A DNA stretch of 64,000 nt, from assembly GCA_009929855.1 (NCBI GenBank), contig RZZN01000009.1:23180-87179 (forward strand). The letters run 5' to 3'. Shown piece after piece: positions 11,446 through 20,481 of the stretch; positions within the stretch are counted from its first letter, which is position 1, and every line of letters starts with the position of its first letter. Source of the DNA: Gammaproteobacteria bacterium (GTDB lineage Bacteria > Pseudomonadota > Gammaproteobacteria > Chromatiales > Chromatiaceae). Made by a program: the position numbers and the translations under genes. The notes beneath the pieces were generated by a model. The model was not told the origin of the DNA, did no database searches, and was given only the letters and a program-made list of their open reading frames with translations.

Positions 11446-12759
11446 CTAACCGACTCCCTGGATGTGCTTGGATCGCGTCATCAGCGAGTCGTTCCACCAG
11501 ACGATCGTCGCGCGCTCGGCGGGGTGCGCGCGCCGTCCCTCGCGGGTATCCGGACCGCACCAGCTTGCCGGGTCCTCCGGCTTGCCATTGTTGCGTATGG
11601 CGAAATAGAGGACCGGCTCCTCGCGTCCGCCGCTGTCGCCACTCAATGCGATCACCTCGTCGGCGCCGACCCATTCACCGGGCTCCTTCAGCAGCGCCTG
11701 GTTGTGGCCGTAGATGGACATGAAGCCGCCGCCATGATCGATGACCAAGAGCAGACCGAAGCCGCGCAGCCAGTCGGCATGCACGACGCGTCCCTCGTGG
11801 ATGGCGCGCACCTCCTCGCCATCCCGTGCCGCCAGCAGAACGCCGTCCCAGCGCAGATCCGAGCCGCGTTTCGGCGTTCCAAAACCGGCCAAGACACGTC
11901 CTTCCAAGAGTGGCCATCCCAAGCGCCCTTTACGCTTGGGAAAGGGATCGCGCTTGATCTCGAGCTCGGTATGGATCTGTGCGCCCTGGCGGAGGTGCTC
12001 GACGAGTCGGCGCAGCGACTCGGCGTCGCGCTCCAGACTGCGCAGATCGAGTGTGCGACTCGCGATGCTCTCCTCCAGACGACGCAGAACCTCCGCACGC
12101 TCGGCCCGGGCCAGCTCGAGCTGCTGGAGCGCAGCCTGCTGCTGCTGACCCAGCTCGATCAGCTGTGTCGCCTCGCGTTGAGCGTCGCGAGCGAGTTGGG
12201 TGAGCCGCTCGGTCCGGCTCTGGATCGCCGTAACCCGGCGCGCTTGATCGCGATTGAGATAGGCGAAATAGGACAGGATGCGGGTTGCTCGAAACGTATC
12301 CTCTTGGTTCAGGAGCAAGCGCAGGCGATCGGCTCGCCCCATCACATAGGCGGTCCGAATCAGATCGGCCCAGACGCCGAGCTCCCGCGCGAGCAAGTGG
12401 TGCTCTTCGATCTGACGGGCTCGCAGCGCCTCGGCCACCCGCGTCTGGGTCTCGATGGCGCGGGCCAGCTCGCGGCTCTTGACGACCGCGGCCGCGACCT
12501 CGCGCTCACGAGTCTCGAGCTCTTCGAGAAGTGCGCGCCGGTCGGCATGATCCTTGACCAACTCCTCGCCGATGACCTTGACCGTTTGCTGAATGGACTC
12601 GAGGTCTTGGGCACGTGCCTCGATCGTCTTCGCGGGATCCTTGGCCTCCAGGATCGCGGGCGAGAGGGCCAGACAGCTCATGATCAGGACGATCGGCAGG
12701 ACAGACCGCTGCCACCGCGCACGTGGCGGCAGCGCGCGCCTGGGCGGATCGCAAGGCAT
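11446..12759 (-). CDS. envC: Murein hydrolase activator EnvC (degenerate M23 domain)
   Basis: From ATG 12759 the protein has 437 residues: a signal/anchor segment (SVLPIVLIMSCLALSPAI), long coiled coils rich in Glu, Arg and Gln (about 40-265), and a C-terminal LytM/M23 domain. The M23 zinc ligands are eroded: the HxxxD position reads RWDGVLLAA, YGHNQAL keeps one His, and the HxEIR motif reads LYFAIR. That fits EnvC, which activates septal amidases rather than cutting peptidoglycan. The frame stays open upstream to 12894, but the upstream residues do not resemble a signal peptide. ctpA follows after 174 bases. Confidence 0.87.
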   Translation of the reverse strand: MPCDPPRRALPPRARWQRSVLPIVLIMSCLALSPAILEAKDPAKTIEARAQDLESIQQTVKVIGEELVKDHADRRALLEELETREREVAAAVVKSRELARAIETQTRVAEALRARQIEEHHLLARELGVWADLIRTAYVMGRADRLRLLLNQEDTFRATRILSYFAYLNRDQARRVTAIQSRTERLTQLARDAQREATQLIELGQQQQAALQQLELARAERAEVLRRLEESIASRTLDLRSLERDAESLRRLVEHLRQGAQIHTELEIKRDPFPKRKGRLGWPLLEGRVLAGFGTPKRGSDLRWDGVLLAARDGEEVRAIHEGRVVHADWLRGFGLLLVIDHGGGFMSIYGHNQALLKEPGEWVGADEVIALSGDSGGREEPVLYFAIRNNGKPEDPASWCGPDTREGRRAHPAERATIVWWNDSLMTRSKHIQGVG

Positions 12760-12917
12760 CAGGATCGGCACGGCGGGGGCCCTTCGTTGCGTGGCTTGAC
12801 GGCGGGACGGAGACGCCTCATTCACAATTCGACTCCGGTCGACTGAAAAGGACTTGGCACGCGAATCATGCGTCGCGGGGGGAACACTTCGCATATGGCT
12901 CGAAAGAGTTTATTATT

Positions 12918-12937
12918 CTATTGTGATGCATCAATAG
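12918..12937. promoter_or_regulatory. Inverted repeat, candidate ArsR-family operator
   Basis: CTATTG-N8-CAATAG is a perfect 6-base inverted repeat whose spacer TGATGCAT extends into the palindrome TGATGCATCA. It sits in a markedly AT-rich patch between the divergent envC and arsR genes, ending 17 bases before the preferred arsR start. ArsR proteins usually bind such AT-rich palindromes overlapping their own promoter. The assignment is inference from position and symmetry. Confidence 0.5.
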
Positions 12938-12954
12938 AGAAACGAGTCTCCACC

Positions 12955-13308
12955 GTGAATATCCCGAGCTTGGTGTCCGCTTCAGACCCGTCCGATCCGA
13001 GTGTGCACGCGCTCTTCGCCGACGATACCGACATCGAGCGCGCATCCCGGTCGCTCAAGGCCATGTCACACCCATTGCGCCTGAAGATTCTCTGCACCCT
13101 TGGGGATCAGGAGGTCAGTGTCCAGGATATCGTCGACCATGTCGGGACCTCCCAGAGCAATATCTCCCAGCATCTGGCCATCCTGCGCGACAAGGGTATC
13201 CTGGCATCGCGCAAGGACGCGAATCGGGTCTACTATCGGGTCAGTGACGGCCGCACGCTGTGCTTGATCGGCATGATGCGCGAGGTCTTCTGCCAGCACA
13301 CATATTGA
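12955..13308 (+). CDS. ArsR/SmtB-family regulator, persulfide-sensor (YgaV/BigR/SqrR)-like
   Basis: A 117-residue winged-helix protein with recognition helix SQSNISQHLAILRDKGI and wing RKDANRVYYRV. It lacks the usual arsenic CxC box but has Cys in SHPLRLKILC (residue 47) and Cys near the C-terminus in MMREVFC (residue 113), the places where YgaV, BigR and SqrR carry their persulfide-sensing pair. I chose GTG 12955 because the frame upstream to 12868 is AT-rich and contains the palindrome; ATG 12895 or 12868 are alternatives. A rhodanese follows, consistent with a role in sulfur redox control. Ligand and targets are inferred. Confidence 0.8.
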   Translation: MNIPSLVSASDPSDPSVHALFADDTDIERASRSLKAMSHPLRLKILCTLGDQEVSVQDIVDHVGTSQSNISQHLAILRDKGILASRKDANRVYYRVSDGRTLCLIGMMREVFCQHTY

Positions 13309-13479
13309 TTGGCGATGGCGTCGCGGGTGACGCCCGCGCCGGTCCTCTCTATACTTCGCACTCCTTACAAAGCAACCTCCCGGCGGCGTTCGGGCGCGGT
13401 CTCGAGTCTAGTGGACCAGACAGAGGGTCTGGTCGAGGCGCGGGCGCGGACGCCGCGCCATCCAAGAGATCGCAGAATC

Positions 13480-13908
13480 ATGCTGTTTGGTCAACTCGTC
13501 GAGTTCATCGGTAATCACTGGTACCTCTTCCTCGCACTGGTCGTGATCCTTGGACTCTTGACCCACAATATCATCGTGGGCGGCAAGGGCACAGTCGATC
13601 CGCTGCAAGCCACCGAGATGATCAATCATCAGAATGCCATGGTGGTCGATGTCCGCCCGGCCGCCGATTTCGCCAAGGGCCACATCATCAATGCGTTGAA
13701 CATCCCGATGAACGGCTTCAAGAACCAGATCGGAACCCTGAACAAACATCAAACGCGCCCCATCATCATCAACTGTCGCTCAGGGGCCCAATCCGCCATC
13801 GCGTGCGGGCAATTGCGCAAGGCGGGTTTCGAGCAGGTCTTCAACCTCCGCGGCGGGATCATGGCCTGGGAGTCGGCGAATCTGCCCTTGACACGTAAAA
13901 AACGCTGA
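13480..13908 (+). CDS. Membrane-anchored rhodanese-domain sulfurtransferase
   Basis: From ATG 13480 the protein has 142 residues: one N-terminal membrane helix (NHWYLFLALVVILGLL), then a single rhodanese domain with VVDVRPAADFAKGHI and the active-site loop NCRSGAQSA, in which the Cys accepts sulfane sulfur. It resembles the YibN-type rhodanese commonly found before secB in gammaproteobacteria. In that neighbourhood a grxC gene often lies in between; here it is missing. The frame extends upstream to 13309 without protein-like character. The nearby ArsR-type regulator suggests sulfur-responsive expression. Confidence 0.88.
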   Translation: MLFGQLVEFIGNHWYLFLALVVILGLLTHNIIVGGKGTVDPLQATEMINHQNAMVVDVRPAADFAKGHIINALNIPMNGFKNQIGTLNKHQTRPIIINCRSGAQSAIACGQLRKAGFEQVFNLRGGIMAWESANLPLTRKKR

Positions 13909-13998
13909 ATCCTGACCAGTTTCGACTCCATCGATCGGCGAATCCAAACACCGCCACCGTCAGCGATTTCAACGCTCAATCAACCGAGGATCTCCAGC

Positions 13999-14508
13999 AT
14001 GGCCGATCACGAGCCTTTCAAGGAACCCCAGACCTCCAACGGTCAGCAACGGCAATTCGCCATTCAGCGCATCTACATCAAGGATGTCTCGTTCGAATCG
14101 CCAAACGCCCCGGACATCTTTCGTGGTGAATGGAATCCGACCCACGAGTTGAACCTCGGCACCAAGGTGAACAAGCTACAAGAGGGGATCTTCGAGGTCA
14201 CTCTCTCGGTGACCGTGGTCGCCAAGGTCGGGGAAAAGACGGCCTTCCTCGTGGAGATCCAACAGGCCGGAATCTTCGCGATGAGCGGCTTCTCCGAACA
14301 AGAGCTCGGTCCGATGCTGGGAGCCTACTGTCCGGCGATCCTCTTTCCCTACGCGCGCGAGGTGATCTCTGACCTGGTCGTCAAGGGGAGCTTTCCTCAG
14401 CTCGTGCTCCAGCATGTCAATTTCGACGCGCTCTATGCACAGCATCAGCAAGAGGCCGCCGCGGGGCAAGCCCCACGCGATGCCGCGGCCACGCCGAGCC
14501 AACATTGA
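13999..14508 (+). CDS. secB: Protein-export chaperone SecB
   Basis: The 169-residue protein has the SecB signature: [19 protein letters not shown] near the start, [15 protein letters not shown], and [20 protein letters not shown], followed by a variable acidic/alanine-rich tail. SecB is a tetrameric cytoplasmic chaperone that keeps preproteins unfolded and hands them to SecA. A GAGG lies about ten bases before the ATG. The stop overlaps the TTG start of gpsA, the conserved secB-gpsA arrangement. Confidence 0.97.
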   Translation: MADHEPFKEPQTSNGQQRQFAIQRIYIKDVSFESPNAPDIFRGEWNPTHELNLGTKVNKLQEGIFEVTLSVTVVAKVGEKTAFLVEIQQAGIFAMSGFSEQELGPMLGAYCPAILFPYAREVISDLVVKGSFPQLVLQHVNFDALYAQHQQEAAAGQAPRDAAATPSQH

Positions 14509-15515
14509 GCGGTCGCCCGGCGACGACGGTCGCCGTTCTTGGCTCGGGCTCTTGGGGGACGGCGCTCGGCATCCTCCTGTGCGGCAACGGTCATCGGGTG
14601 CAGATGTGGGGTCATGATGCCGCCCAGATCGATGCACTCTGTCATGACCGCGAGAATCGTCAATTTCTCCCCGGCGTGCCCCTGCCCGCGACATTCAGCG
14701 CGACGACCGCGTTGGATGTCGCGTTGGATGGGGCCGACGATTGTCTCGTCGTGGTTCCGAGCCATGCCTTCGCGAGCGTGCTCGATCGCCTTGGCGGTCT
14801 GCTGCCGAGCACGAGTGGTCTGGCTTGGGCCACCAAGGGGATGGACCCCACGAGCGGTGAGCTACTACACGAGGTGGCGCGCGCGCACCTGGGCGATCGC
14901 CCACTCGCCGTGGTCTCAGGACCGAGTTTTGCGCGGGAGGTTGCACAAGGCTTGCCGACCGCGGTCACCGTGGCCGCCGACGATCCGGCATTTGCCCAGC
15001 GTATCGCGCTGCTGCTCCACGGTCAGCGTTTTCGCGCCTATACCAGCACGGACATGATCGGTGTCGAGGTCTGTGGGGCGGCCAAGAACGTATTGGCGAT
15101 CGCGACAGGGATCGCCGACGGCCTCGGATTCGGCGCCAATACGCGCGCCGCGCTGATCACCCGCGGGCTTGCCGAGCTGATCCGCATCGGCACCGCGCTT
15201 GGCGGGCGCGCCGAGACCTTCATGGGTCTGGCTGGGCTCGGCGACCTCGTCTTGACCTGCACCGACAATCAGTCCCGCAATCGTCGACTGGGACTGGCCT
15301 TGGCGGCTGGAGAGCGCCTAGACGAGGCGCAGGCACGCATCGGCCAGGAGGTCGAAGGCGTGATCACCGCCCGCTCGATGCATCGTCTCGCCGTCCGACT
15401 GGGCATCGAGATGCCGATCAGTGAACAGGTCTACCGTGTGCTCTACGAGGATGTCTCGCCGGAGCAAGCGACGCGCGCATTGCTCGAGCGCGAGCCAAGG
15501 GCGGAGCTGGGTTGA
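14505..15515 (+). CDS. gpsA: Glycerol-3-phosphate dehydrogenase [NAD(P)+]
   Basis: GpsA reduces dihydroxyacetone phosphate to sn-glycerol-3-phosphate for phospholipid synthesis. The 336-residue protein has the dinucleotide loop [12 protein letters not shown], the conserved [17 protein letters not shown] segment, the catalytic Lys in [14 protein letters not shown], and [13 protein letters not shown]. The start is TTG 14505, overlapping the secB stop (TTGA), so translation is probably coupled. It converges on trmL with only four bases between the stops. Confidence 0.96.
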   Translation: MSGRPATTVAVLGSGSWGTALGILLCGNGHRVQMWGHDAAQIDALCHDRENRQFLPGVPLPATFSATTALDVALDGADDCLVVVPSHAFASVLDRLGGLLPSTSGLAWATKGMDPTSGELLHEVARAHLGDRPLAVVSGPSFAREVAQGLPTAVTVAADDPAFAQRIALLLHGQRFRAYTSTDMIGVEVCGAAKNVLAIATGIADGLGFGANTRAALITRGLAELIRIGTALGGRAETFMGLAGLGDLVLTCTDNQSRNRRLGLALAAGERLDEAQARIGQEVEGVITARSMHRLAVRLGIEMPISEQVYRVLYEDVSPEQATRALLEREPRAELG

Positions 15516-15519
15516 GCTC

Positions 15520-16005
15520 TCAGACCGCGGCAGGCAGGGCCGCCGCGGATCCTTCAAAACCCAATTGACGCCAAGCCTCGAACACCACGATGGCGACCGC
15601 GTTGGACAGATTGAGACTGCGATTGCCGGGGCGCATCGGGATCTGTAGAGCCATGCCCGAAGGCAACGAGTCGAGCAGGGATGGTGGCAGGCCACGGGTT
15701 TCCGGACCAAACAAGAAGGCATCGCGCGGGCGGTAGCGCACTGACGCGTAGGGCAGGGCACCACGAGTCGTCAGCGCGAAGAGTCGGGGTGGCTCGACGG
15801 TCTGTAGACATGCTCGATAGGAGGGATGGACCCTGACCTCGGCCCATTCGCGATAGTCGAGACCGGCTCGGCGCAGTCGGCGGTCATCGAGCGTGAACCC
15901 GAGCGGCTCGATGAGATGGAGACGGGCCCCGGCGTTCGCACAAAGCCGCATGACATTGCCGGTGTTTGGTGGAATCTCGGGTTCGTAGAGGATGACATCG
16001 AACAT
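15520..16005 (-). CDS. trmL: tRNA (cytidine/uridine-34 2'-O)-methyltransferase TrmL
   Basis: A 161-residue SPOUT-class methyltransferase from ATG 16005. It starts [20 protein letters not shown] and has the trefoil-knot motifs [11 protein letters not shown] and [20 protein letters not shown], close to the E. coli TrmL pattern. TrmL methylates the ribose of the wobble nucleotide in certain leucine tRNAs. The frame stays open to 16083, but that addition lacks family similarity. The position next to secB-gpsA is conserved in many gammaproteobacteria. Confidence 0.93.
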   Translation of the reverse strand: MFDVILYEPEIPPNTGNVMRLCANAGARLHLIEPLGFTLDDRRLRRAGLDYREWAEVRVHPSYRACLQTVEPPRLFALTTRGALPYASVRYRPRDAFLFGPETRGLPPSLLDSLPSGMALQIPMRPGNRSLNLSNAVAIVVFEAWRQLGFEGSAAALPAAV

Positions 16006-16195
16006 GCGCACTCTCGCAAACGAATACTGACATGAAGCCGCGGTGCCCGGTCCGACGCGAGAGGCTGGAGCATGACGGAGCACCTGTGCGCGTCATCTGG
16101 TTGACCGCCGCGCCGTGCGGCATCTATATTACTGTTTTGGCATCTTCTAACCTTGATGTCCATGTTTGACCGATAACCCAGTGGGGGACACTCGC

Positions 16196-16420
16196 ATGAC
16201 CGATATCGCCGCCCTGAAACAAGAGAAACAGGAACTGATCGACAAGATGCTGGAGATGCAAAAGGAGTTCATCGAGTACGAACATGCTCATGGTGTCACA
16301 GGCAAGGATTATTGGGCCTCGTCCGACGGCTTGCTGTCGAACTATCGGCAAGAGTATCTCGACATGGCCAATCGCGTCGTCGATCTCGCTCATGAGATCG
16401 TTGGATCGTCGCGCAACTGA
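16196..16420 (+). CDS. Small conserved-looking protein of unknown function (74 aa)
   Basis: A short, probably all-helical protein starting at ATG 16196, which is preceded by the strong ribosome site GGGGGA nine bases upstream; ATG 16166 would add ten residues. The sequence is lysine/glutamate-rich at first (IAALKQEKQELIDKMLEMQ), then has aromatic-rich patches (KDYWASSDGLLSNYRQEYLD). No membrane segment, cysteine or known motif is visible. Codon use and a dedicated ribosome site support a real gene. It faces a second unknown gene across a hairpin terminator. I do not recognise a function. Confidence 0.75.
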   Translation: MTDIAALKQEKQELIDKMLEMQKEFIEYEHAHGVTGKDYWASSDGLLSNYRQEYLDMANRVVDLAHEIVGSSRN

Positions 16421-16446
16421 CCTTTTCGCACGTCTCATGCGATCGA

Positions 16447-16476
16447 CCCGCGTCGAGCGGTGATGCTCGGCGCGGG
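16447..16476. terminator. Bidirectional hairpin terminator between convergent genes
   Basis: A 12-bp stem (16447-16458 with 16465-16476, one G-T pair) closes a six-base loop between two convergent small genes. It lacks a clear T-run on either side, so termination strength is uncertain. Confidence 0.55.
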
Positions 16477-16490
16477 CGTGATCTCAGGGA

Positions 16491-16913
16491 TCAGGAGGCG
16501 CGAGACGTGCCATCCGCCTGTGGTCGAATGTGCTCGATGTACTTGGGCACATCCCGCATCTCCAGACGGGCACCGCTGCCCGTGACGACCAGCGGATCTG
16601 CAACCCCCTCGAAGTGCAAGAGGATCCTGGCATGACCACGGCTGGACAGGGGGACCGGGATCATGTTCCTGTAGGTGTAGATATTTTCATCGACATCGCC
16701 GCCCACACAGACCAGTGGTCCGGTCGGGATGGGCGACAAGGCCTCGGCCTCATCGATGACTAGATCGCCTGCTTGCCACCAGCGTGTTCGTTCGTTCGAG
16801 CCAGTCATGGTCTTGACCAGATAGGCTCGCGAAAAGCGCACCTTCAATTGTCGACCCTCCAGATCGATCGCTGCGATCTGTGATCCGTTGAGGTCGATGC
16901 TCACTGTATCCAA
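16491..16913 (-). CDS. Conserved-looking hypothetical protein (140 aa)
   Basis: The predicted 140-residue protein begins MDTVSIDLNGSQIAAIDLEG and reads as a beta-rich soluble domain (LKVRFSRAYLVKTM, DLVIDEAEALSPIPTG, RILLHFEGVADPLVVTGSGA) with a basic-aromatic end (DVPKYIEHIRPQ). The repeated strand pattern and the GDVDENIYTYRNMIPVP segment look like a small binding or immunity-type fold, but I cannot assign a family. It lies downstream of nothing obvious on its strand; ntrC ends 194 bases away upstream. No signal peptide. Confidence 0.75.
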   Translation of the reverse strand: MDTVSIDLNGSQIAAIDLEGRQLKVRFSRAYLVKTMTGSNERTRWWQAGDLVIDEAEALSPIPTGPLVCVGGDVDENIYTYRNMIPVPLSSRGHARILLHFEGVADPLVVTGSGARLEMRDVPKYIEHIRPQADGTSRAS

Positions 16914-17106
16914 TGACGTCTCCTGTGAGGCATTGCCTTGGACCGACCCAACAGGGGGCCGGGCTTATCGTATGGGATGGGATTTTTCAGGATGCGGTCG
17001 CGCCATCTGAAGGCCACCAGCGCCATTACCCCTGCGGCGGGCTCGCGTTCCAGCAGCATCCGGACAATCCGCATGGCCTGGCGATCCTGACATGGGGTCC
17101 GCGCTC

Positions 17107-18540
17107 TCAATCCTCATCCCCCGGCATCTCCTCTGGATCGGTCTCGATGTCGAGCTGGAGCTCCTTGATCTTACGGGTCAGTGTGTTGCGACCCCAGCCG
17201 AGTAGGCGGGCGGCTTCCTGACGACGTCCACCTGTATGCTCCAGGGCGGTTTGGATCAAGATCTGCTCGAATGTCGGCAGGGCAGTGCCCAGCAAGCCAG
17301 CACGGCCTTCCTTGAGACTCTGCCGGACCCAGCGGCGCAACAGATGCTCCCAAGAGGCGTCGCGACTCGGCTCGGAAAAGGTAGCGCTCAGCTCGGGTGG
17401 TAGATCGTCGGCATGGATCTCGTTGCCCGATGCCATGACGGTGAGCCAACGCGCGGTATTTTCAAGCTGGCGCACATTGCCTGGCCAGTCGAGTCGCTTC
17501 AGCTGCTCGATCGCGCCCTGGGTGAGCTGCTTGGGCTCACAGCTCAGCTCCAAGGCGGCCCGTGCCAAGAAATGGCGCATCAGGACTGGGATGTCCTCGC
17601 GTCGATCGCGCAGCGCCGGTAGATGGATGCGGATGACGTTGAGTCGATGGAAGAGATCCTCGCGGAACCGCCCGTCACGAACCAATGCCTCGAGATTCTG
17701 GTGCGTGGCGGCGATGATCCGCACGTCGACGCGGGTCGGTGCGACACCGCCAATGCGGTAGAACTCTCCGTCGGCAAGGACCCGCAGCAGCCGGGTTTGC
17801 AGCTCGGCTGGCATGTCACCGATCTCGTCGAGGAAAAGCGTGCCGCCGTTGGCTTGCTCGAAACGGCCTTCACGCCGGCCTTGAGCCCCGGTGAAGGCAC
17901 CACGTTCATGGCCGAAGAGCTCGGACTCAAGGAGATCGCGCGGGATCGCGGCCATGTTCAAAGCGATGAAAGGGCGATCACGACGTGGGCTATGCCGATG
18001 CAGCGCATGGGCGACCAGCTCCTTGCCAGTGCCTGATTCGCCATTGATCAGCACGGTGATGTGTGATCGCGCAAGCCGGCCAATCGCACGAAAAACCTCC
18101 TGCATCGCCGGGGCCTCGCCGATGATATCGGCCTCCTTGAGCATCGTCGTCTCCTCAGGACGCAGCTCACGGCCACTGCGGCAAGCACGATTGACCTGCC
18201 CAACCGCTTCGTCGAGGTCGAAGGGTTTGGGTAGATACTCGAATGCCCCTCCATGAAAGGCGGACACCGCACTGTCGAGATCGGAATGGGCCGTCATGAT
18301 GATGACTGGCAGACCGGGATGGCGAGCTGAGATCTGGCGCAACAGGTCGAGTCCATCGATACCAGGCATGCGGATATCGGTCAGGATGACATCGGGCTGC
18401 TCTCGCTCGAGCGCATCCACGACGCCGACGCCGTTGGAGAAGCAGGTCACATGCATCTCGGCCTTGCGCAGTGCGCGTTCCAGCACCCACCGAATCGAGC
18501 GGTCGTCATCGATGACCCAAACCTTGGGGACGTTAGTCAT
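17107..18540 (-). CDS. ntrC: Nitrogen regulation response regulator NtrC (sigma-54 activator)
   Basis: From ATG 18540 the protein has 477 residues: a receiver domain with phospho-acceptor Asp in VILTDIRMPG, an AAA+ domain with Walker A GESGTGKELVAHAL, the sigma-54 contact loop GAFTGA, Walker B GTLFLDEIGDMP, and a Fis-type C-terminal helix-turn-helix (RRQEAARLLGWGRNTLTRK). Phosphorylated NtrC oligomerises at enhancers and drives sigma-54 promoters of nitrogen genes. The start overlaps the ntrB stop by eight bases. Likely targets in this window are glnA and gltBD, which carry matching sites. Confidence 0.97.
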   Translation of the reverse strand: MTNVPKVWVIDDDRSIRWVLERALRKAEMHVTCFSNGVGVVDALEREQPDVILTDIRMPGIDGLDLLRQISARHPGLPVIIMTAHSDLDSAVSAFHGGAFEYLPKPFDLDEAVGQVNRACRSGRELRPEETTMLKEADIIGEAPAMQEVFRAIGRLARSHITVLINGESGTGKELVAHALHRHSPRRDRPFIALNMAAIPRDLLESELFGHERGAFTGAQGRREGRFEQANGGTLFLDEIGDMPAELQTRLLRVLADGEFYRIGGVAPTRVDVRIIAATHQNLEALVRDGRFREDLFHRLNVIRIHLPALRDRREDIPVLMRHFLARAALELSCEPKQLTQGAIEQLKRLDWPGNVRQLENTARWLTVMASGNEIHADDLPPELSATFSEPSRDASWEHLLRRWVRQSLKEGRAGLLGTALPTFEQILIQTALEHTGGRRQEAARLLGWGRNTLTRKIKELQLDIETDPEEMPGDED

Positions 18541-19627
18541 GATCCGTCTCCAGCGGTAGATAGACGATAAACTTGGTCTCGCCAGGCCGGCTCTCACACT
18601 CGATCAAGCCACCGTGCTGGCTGATGAGCTCCTGAGCGATTGGCAGACCGAGACCCGTGCCTCCTTGGCGGCCTGAGACCAAGGGGAAGAAGATTCGATC
18701 CTCGATGTCTGGCGGCACCCCAGGTCCATCGTCGCTGATCTGTGCCTGGACGACGAGTCGATGCCGACGGTTTCCGATCGTGAGCTGACGCAGGACACGG
18801 GTGCGCAGCTCGACCTGCCCATGGACGCCGGCGGCCGCGGCGGCATTGCGGGCCAGATTGAGAAAGGCCTGAATCAATCGATCCGAATCGGCCATCAAAT
18901 CCGGAATACTCGGATCATAATCGCGGTGGACCCTGGGACCGCTGGGTGACTCGGCGAGGATCAGGCAACGGACGTGCTCGAGGATATGGTGGATGTTCAC
19001 CCTCGACGGTCGAGGCAAACGACTGGGACCGATCATGCGATTGACCAGCTCCTGTAGACGATCCGCCTCGTCGATGATGATGCGGGTATATTCTCGCAGG
19101 CTCGGATCCGGGAGCTCGTGCTCGAGGAGCTGAGCGGCACCACGCAGACCTCCGAGAGGATTCTTGATCTCGTGCGCGAGTCCCCGAATCAAGGCCTGCG
19201 CGACTTGGTGCTGGGAGAGGAGCTGCTCTTCTCGGGTGATGCGCAGCTGGCGGTCGACCTGTACCAACTCGATGAGAACCTCCTGCTCTGCTTCAGAATG
19301 GTGCAAAGGCTGGACTGTGCAGCTCACCGTTTTGGTGCGTCCGCCGGCCGCAAGGATATTCATCTCGCGCTCGGTAAAGGGATATTGGGACTGCAATGCC
19401 GCGCTCAGACGTTCTTCGACCTGAACGTCCGGGCACTGAAGCAGGGTCTTGGCATGTTGCCCGAGCAGATGTCGCGCGCTGATCTCGAAGAGCATCTCGG
19501 CAGCCGGATTGAGATAGAGTAGACGTAGCGAATGGTCAAAGAGTATGACCGCCGTGGTCAGGTGATCGAGGATCTTACGCTCTAGCGCCGGCTTGGCGAC
19601 TGGCTCAATGGTCATGATCTCATCCAA
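18533..19627 (-). CDS. ntrB: Nitrogen regulation sensor histidine kinase NtrB
   Basis: The 364-residue cytoplasmic kinase has an N-terminal PAS domain (AVILFDHSLRLLYLNPAAEMLF), the phospho-His motif in GLAHEIKNPLGGLRGAAQLL, and the HATPase core with FLNLARNAAAAA, DDGPGVPPDIEDRIF and GGTGLGLPIAQEL. NtrB phosphorylates NtrC under nitrogen limitation and is switched by PII. No membrane segment is present, as expected. ATG 19627 and ATG 19615 are both possible starts. It is followed by ntrC and lies 224 bases from the DUF4124 gene. Confidence 0.96.
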   Translation of the reverse strand: MDEIMTIEPVAKPALERKILDHLTTAVILFDHSLRLLYLNPAAEMLFEISARHLLGQHAKTLLQCPDVQVEERLSAALQSQYPFTEREMNILAAGGRTKTVSCTVQPLHHSEAEQEVLIELVQVDRQLRITREEQLLSQHQVAQALIRGLAHEIKNPLGGLRGAAQLLEHELPDPSLREYTRIIIDEADRLQELVNRMIGPSRLPRPSRVNIHHILEHVRCLILAESPSGPRVHRDYDPSIPDLMADSDRLIQAFLNLARNAAAAAGVHGQVELRTRVLRQLTIGNRRHRLVVQAQISDDGPGVPPDIEDRIFFPLVSGRQGGTGLGLPIAQELISQHGGLIECESRPGETKFIVYLPLETDHD

Positions 19628-19851
19628 ACGACCGTGGGGTTCGCTGGCACTCGGGCAGTCGCGATCCGGATCAGCCAGATCGGGTCATACATCAGACCAT
19701 CTGGGCGTGACGTCGTGCCGGAATGGTTGGCGTGCTGACCTCGTCAAAGGTCACGAGTGTCGGTGTCCTGGCAACCAAGCACGACCTATACCATGTTTGA
19801 GATTCGGTTCGACGCGGTAGAGATGCCCACACGATGAGACGGCCACGCCGG

Positions 19852-20376
19852 CTAGGGCAGGACACCGGGCGGTAATGATTGCCGCAGCTCGATCTCATGG
19901 AGTTGGGTCACGGCAATCATGGCCCCGAGCTGGTCATGGATCTGGGCTTGCAGGCGGTGCGCACCGAATCCGACTCCGATGAATTGCCACTGGGTCGATT
20001 GCGCGTCCAGATCCGCGGGATTGCCGTTCAACACGAGACTGAGCCGGTGCCCGACGATTAAGGGTGGATCGACCAGTAGACTGACCGTGATGTCATCGAC
20101 GGGCTGGTTCAGCACCGCCCCAGCGGCTGGGACAAGGATATCGAAGACCTCGTAGGGTCCCAGCCAAGGTGCCTGGCTGTTCATCATCTCGGAAGATCCA
20201 TCACCGAGATTCGCCTCGACGGGATTGAGGTCCGACAGGATGACCTGCGCGGCGGTGTCAAGCGGTCGTCGATCGGAAAAATGGGTCCGACCGTCAGCGT
20301 CGACCCACCGATAGATCTCGGCTTGTGACATCGAGCCAAGCAATAGACCACAGATGAGGAGGATCGCTTTCAGCAT
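19852..20376 (-). CDS. DUF4124 domain-containing secreted protein
   Basis: From ATG 20376 there are 174 residues, starting with a signal peptide (MLKAILLICGLLLGSMSQA) and then the DUF4124 motif EIYRWVDADGRTHFSDRRP. The rest is predicted beta-rich (NQPVDDITVSLLVDPPLIVGHRLSLVLNG) and may be an Ig-like fold. Function is unknown; DUF4124 proteins are periplasmic or outer-membrane associated. A gene of this type between glnA and ntrBC is common in gammaproteobacteria. ATG 20388 would add four residues. Confidence 0.82.
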   Translation of the reverse strand: MLKAILLICGLLLGSMSQAEIYRWVDADGRTHFSDRRPLDTAAQVILSDLNPVEANLGDGSSEMMNSQAPWLGPYEVFDILVPAAGAVLNQPVDDITVSLLVDPPLIVGHRLSLVLNGNPADLDAQSTQWQFIGVGFGAHRLQAQIHDQLGAMIAVTQLHEIELRQSLPPGVLP

Positions 20377-20420
20377 CCGCGTAAGCATAGTTGAGCGGCT
20401 TGCGCGGCTCAACTTGAAAC

Positions 20421-20448
20421 GCGCGAGCCCCGCTTCGGGGACTCGCGC
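20421..20448. terminator. Hairpin downstream of glnA
   Basis: A strong GC stem (GCGCGAG pairing with CTCGCGC, plus CCCCG with CGGGG) with a three-base loop lies 34 bases after the glnA stop and 45 bases before the DUF4124 start. The following T tract is weak (GTTTC), so it could attenuate rather than end transcription toward ntrBC. Confidence 0.6.
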
Positions 20449-20481
20449 TGTACGGTGCGGCAAGGGATCCGCAGCGAACCG

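Noticed and set aside
12868..12954. N-terminal extension of the ArsR protein
   Set aside because: The stretch is AT-rich, contains the palindromic operator candidate and lacks family similarity; GTG 12955 is a better start.
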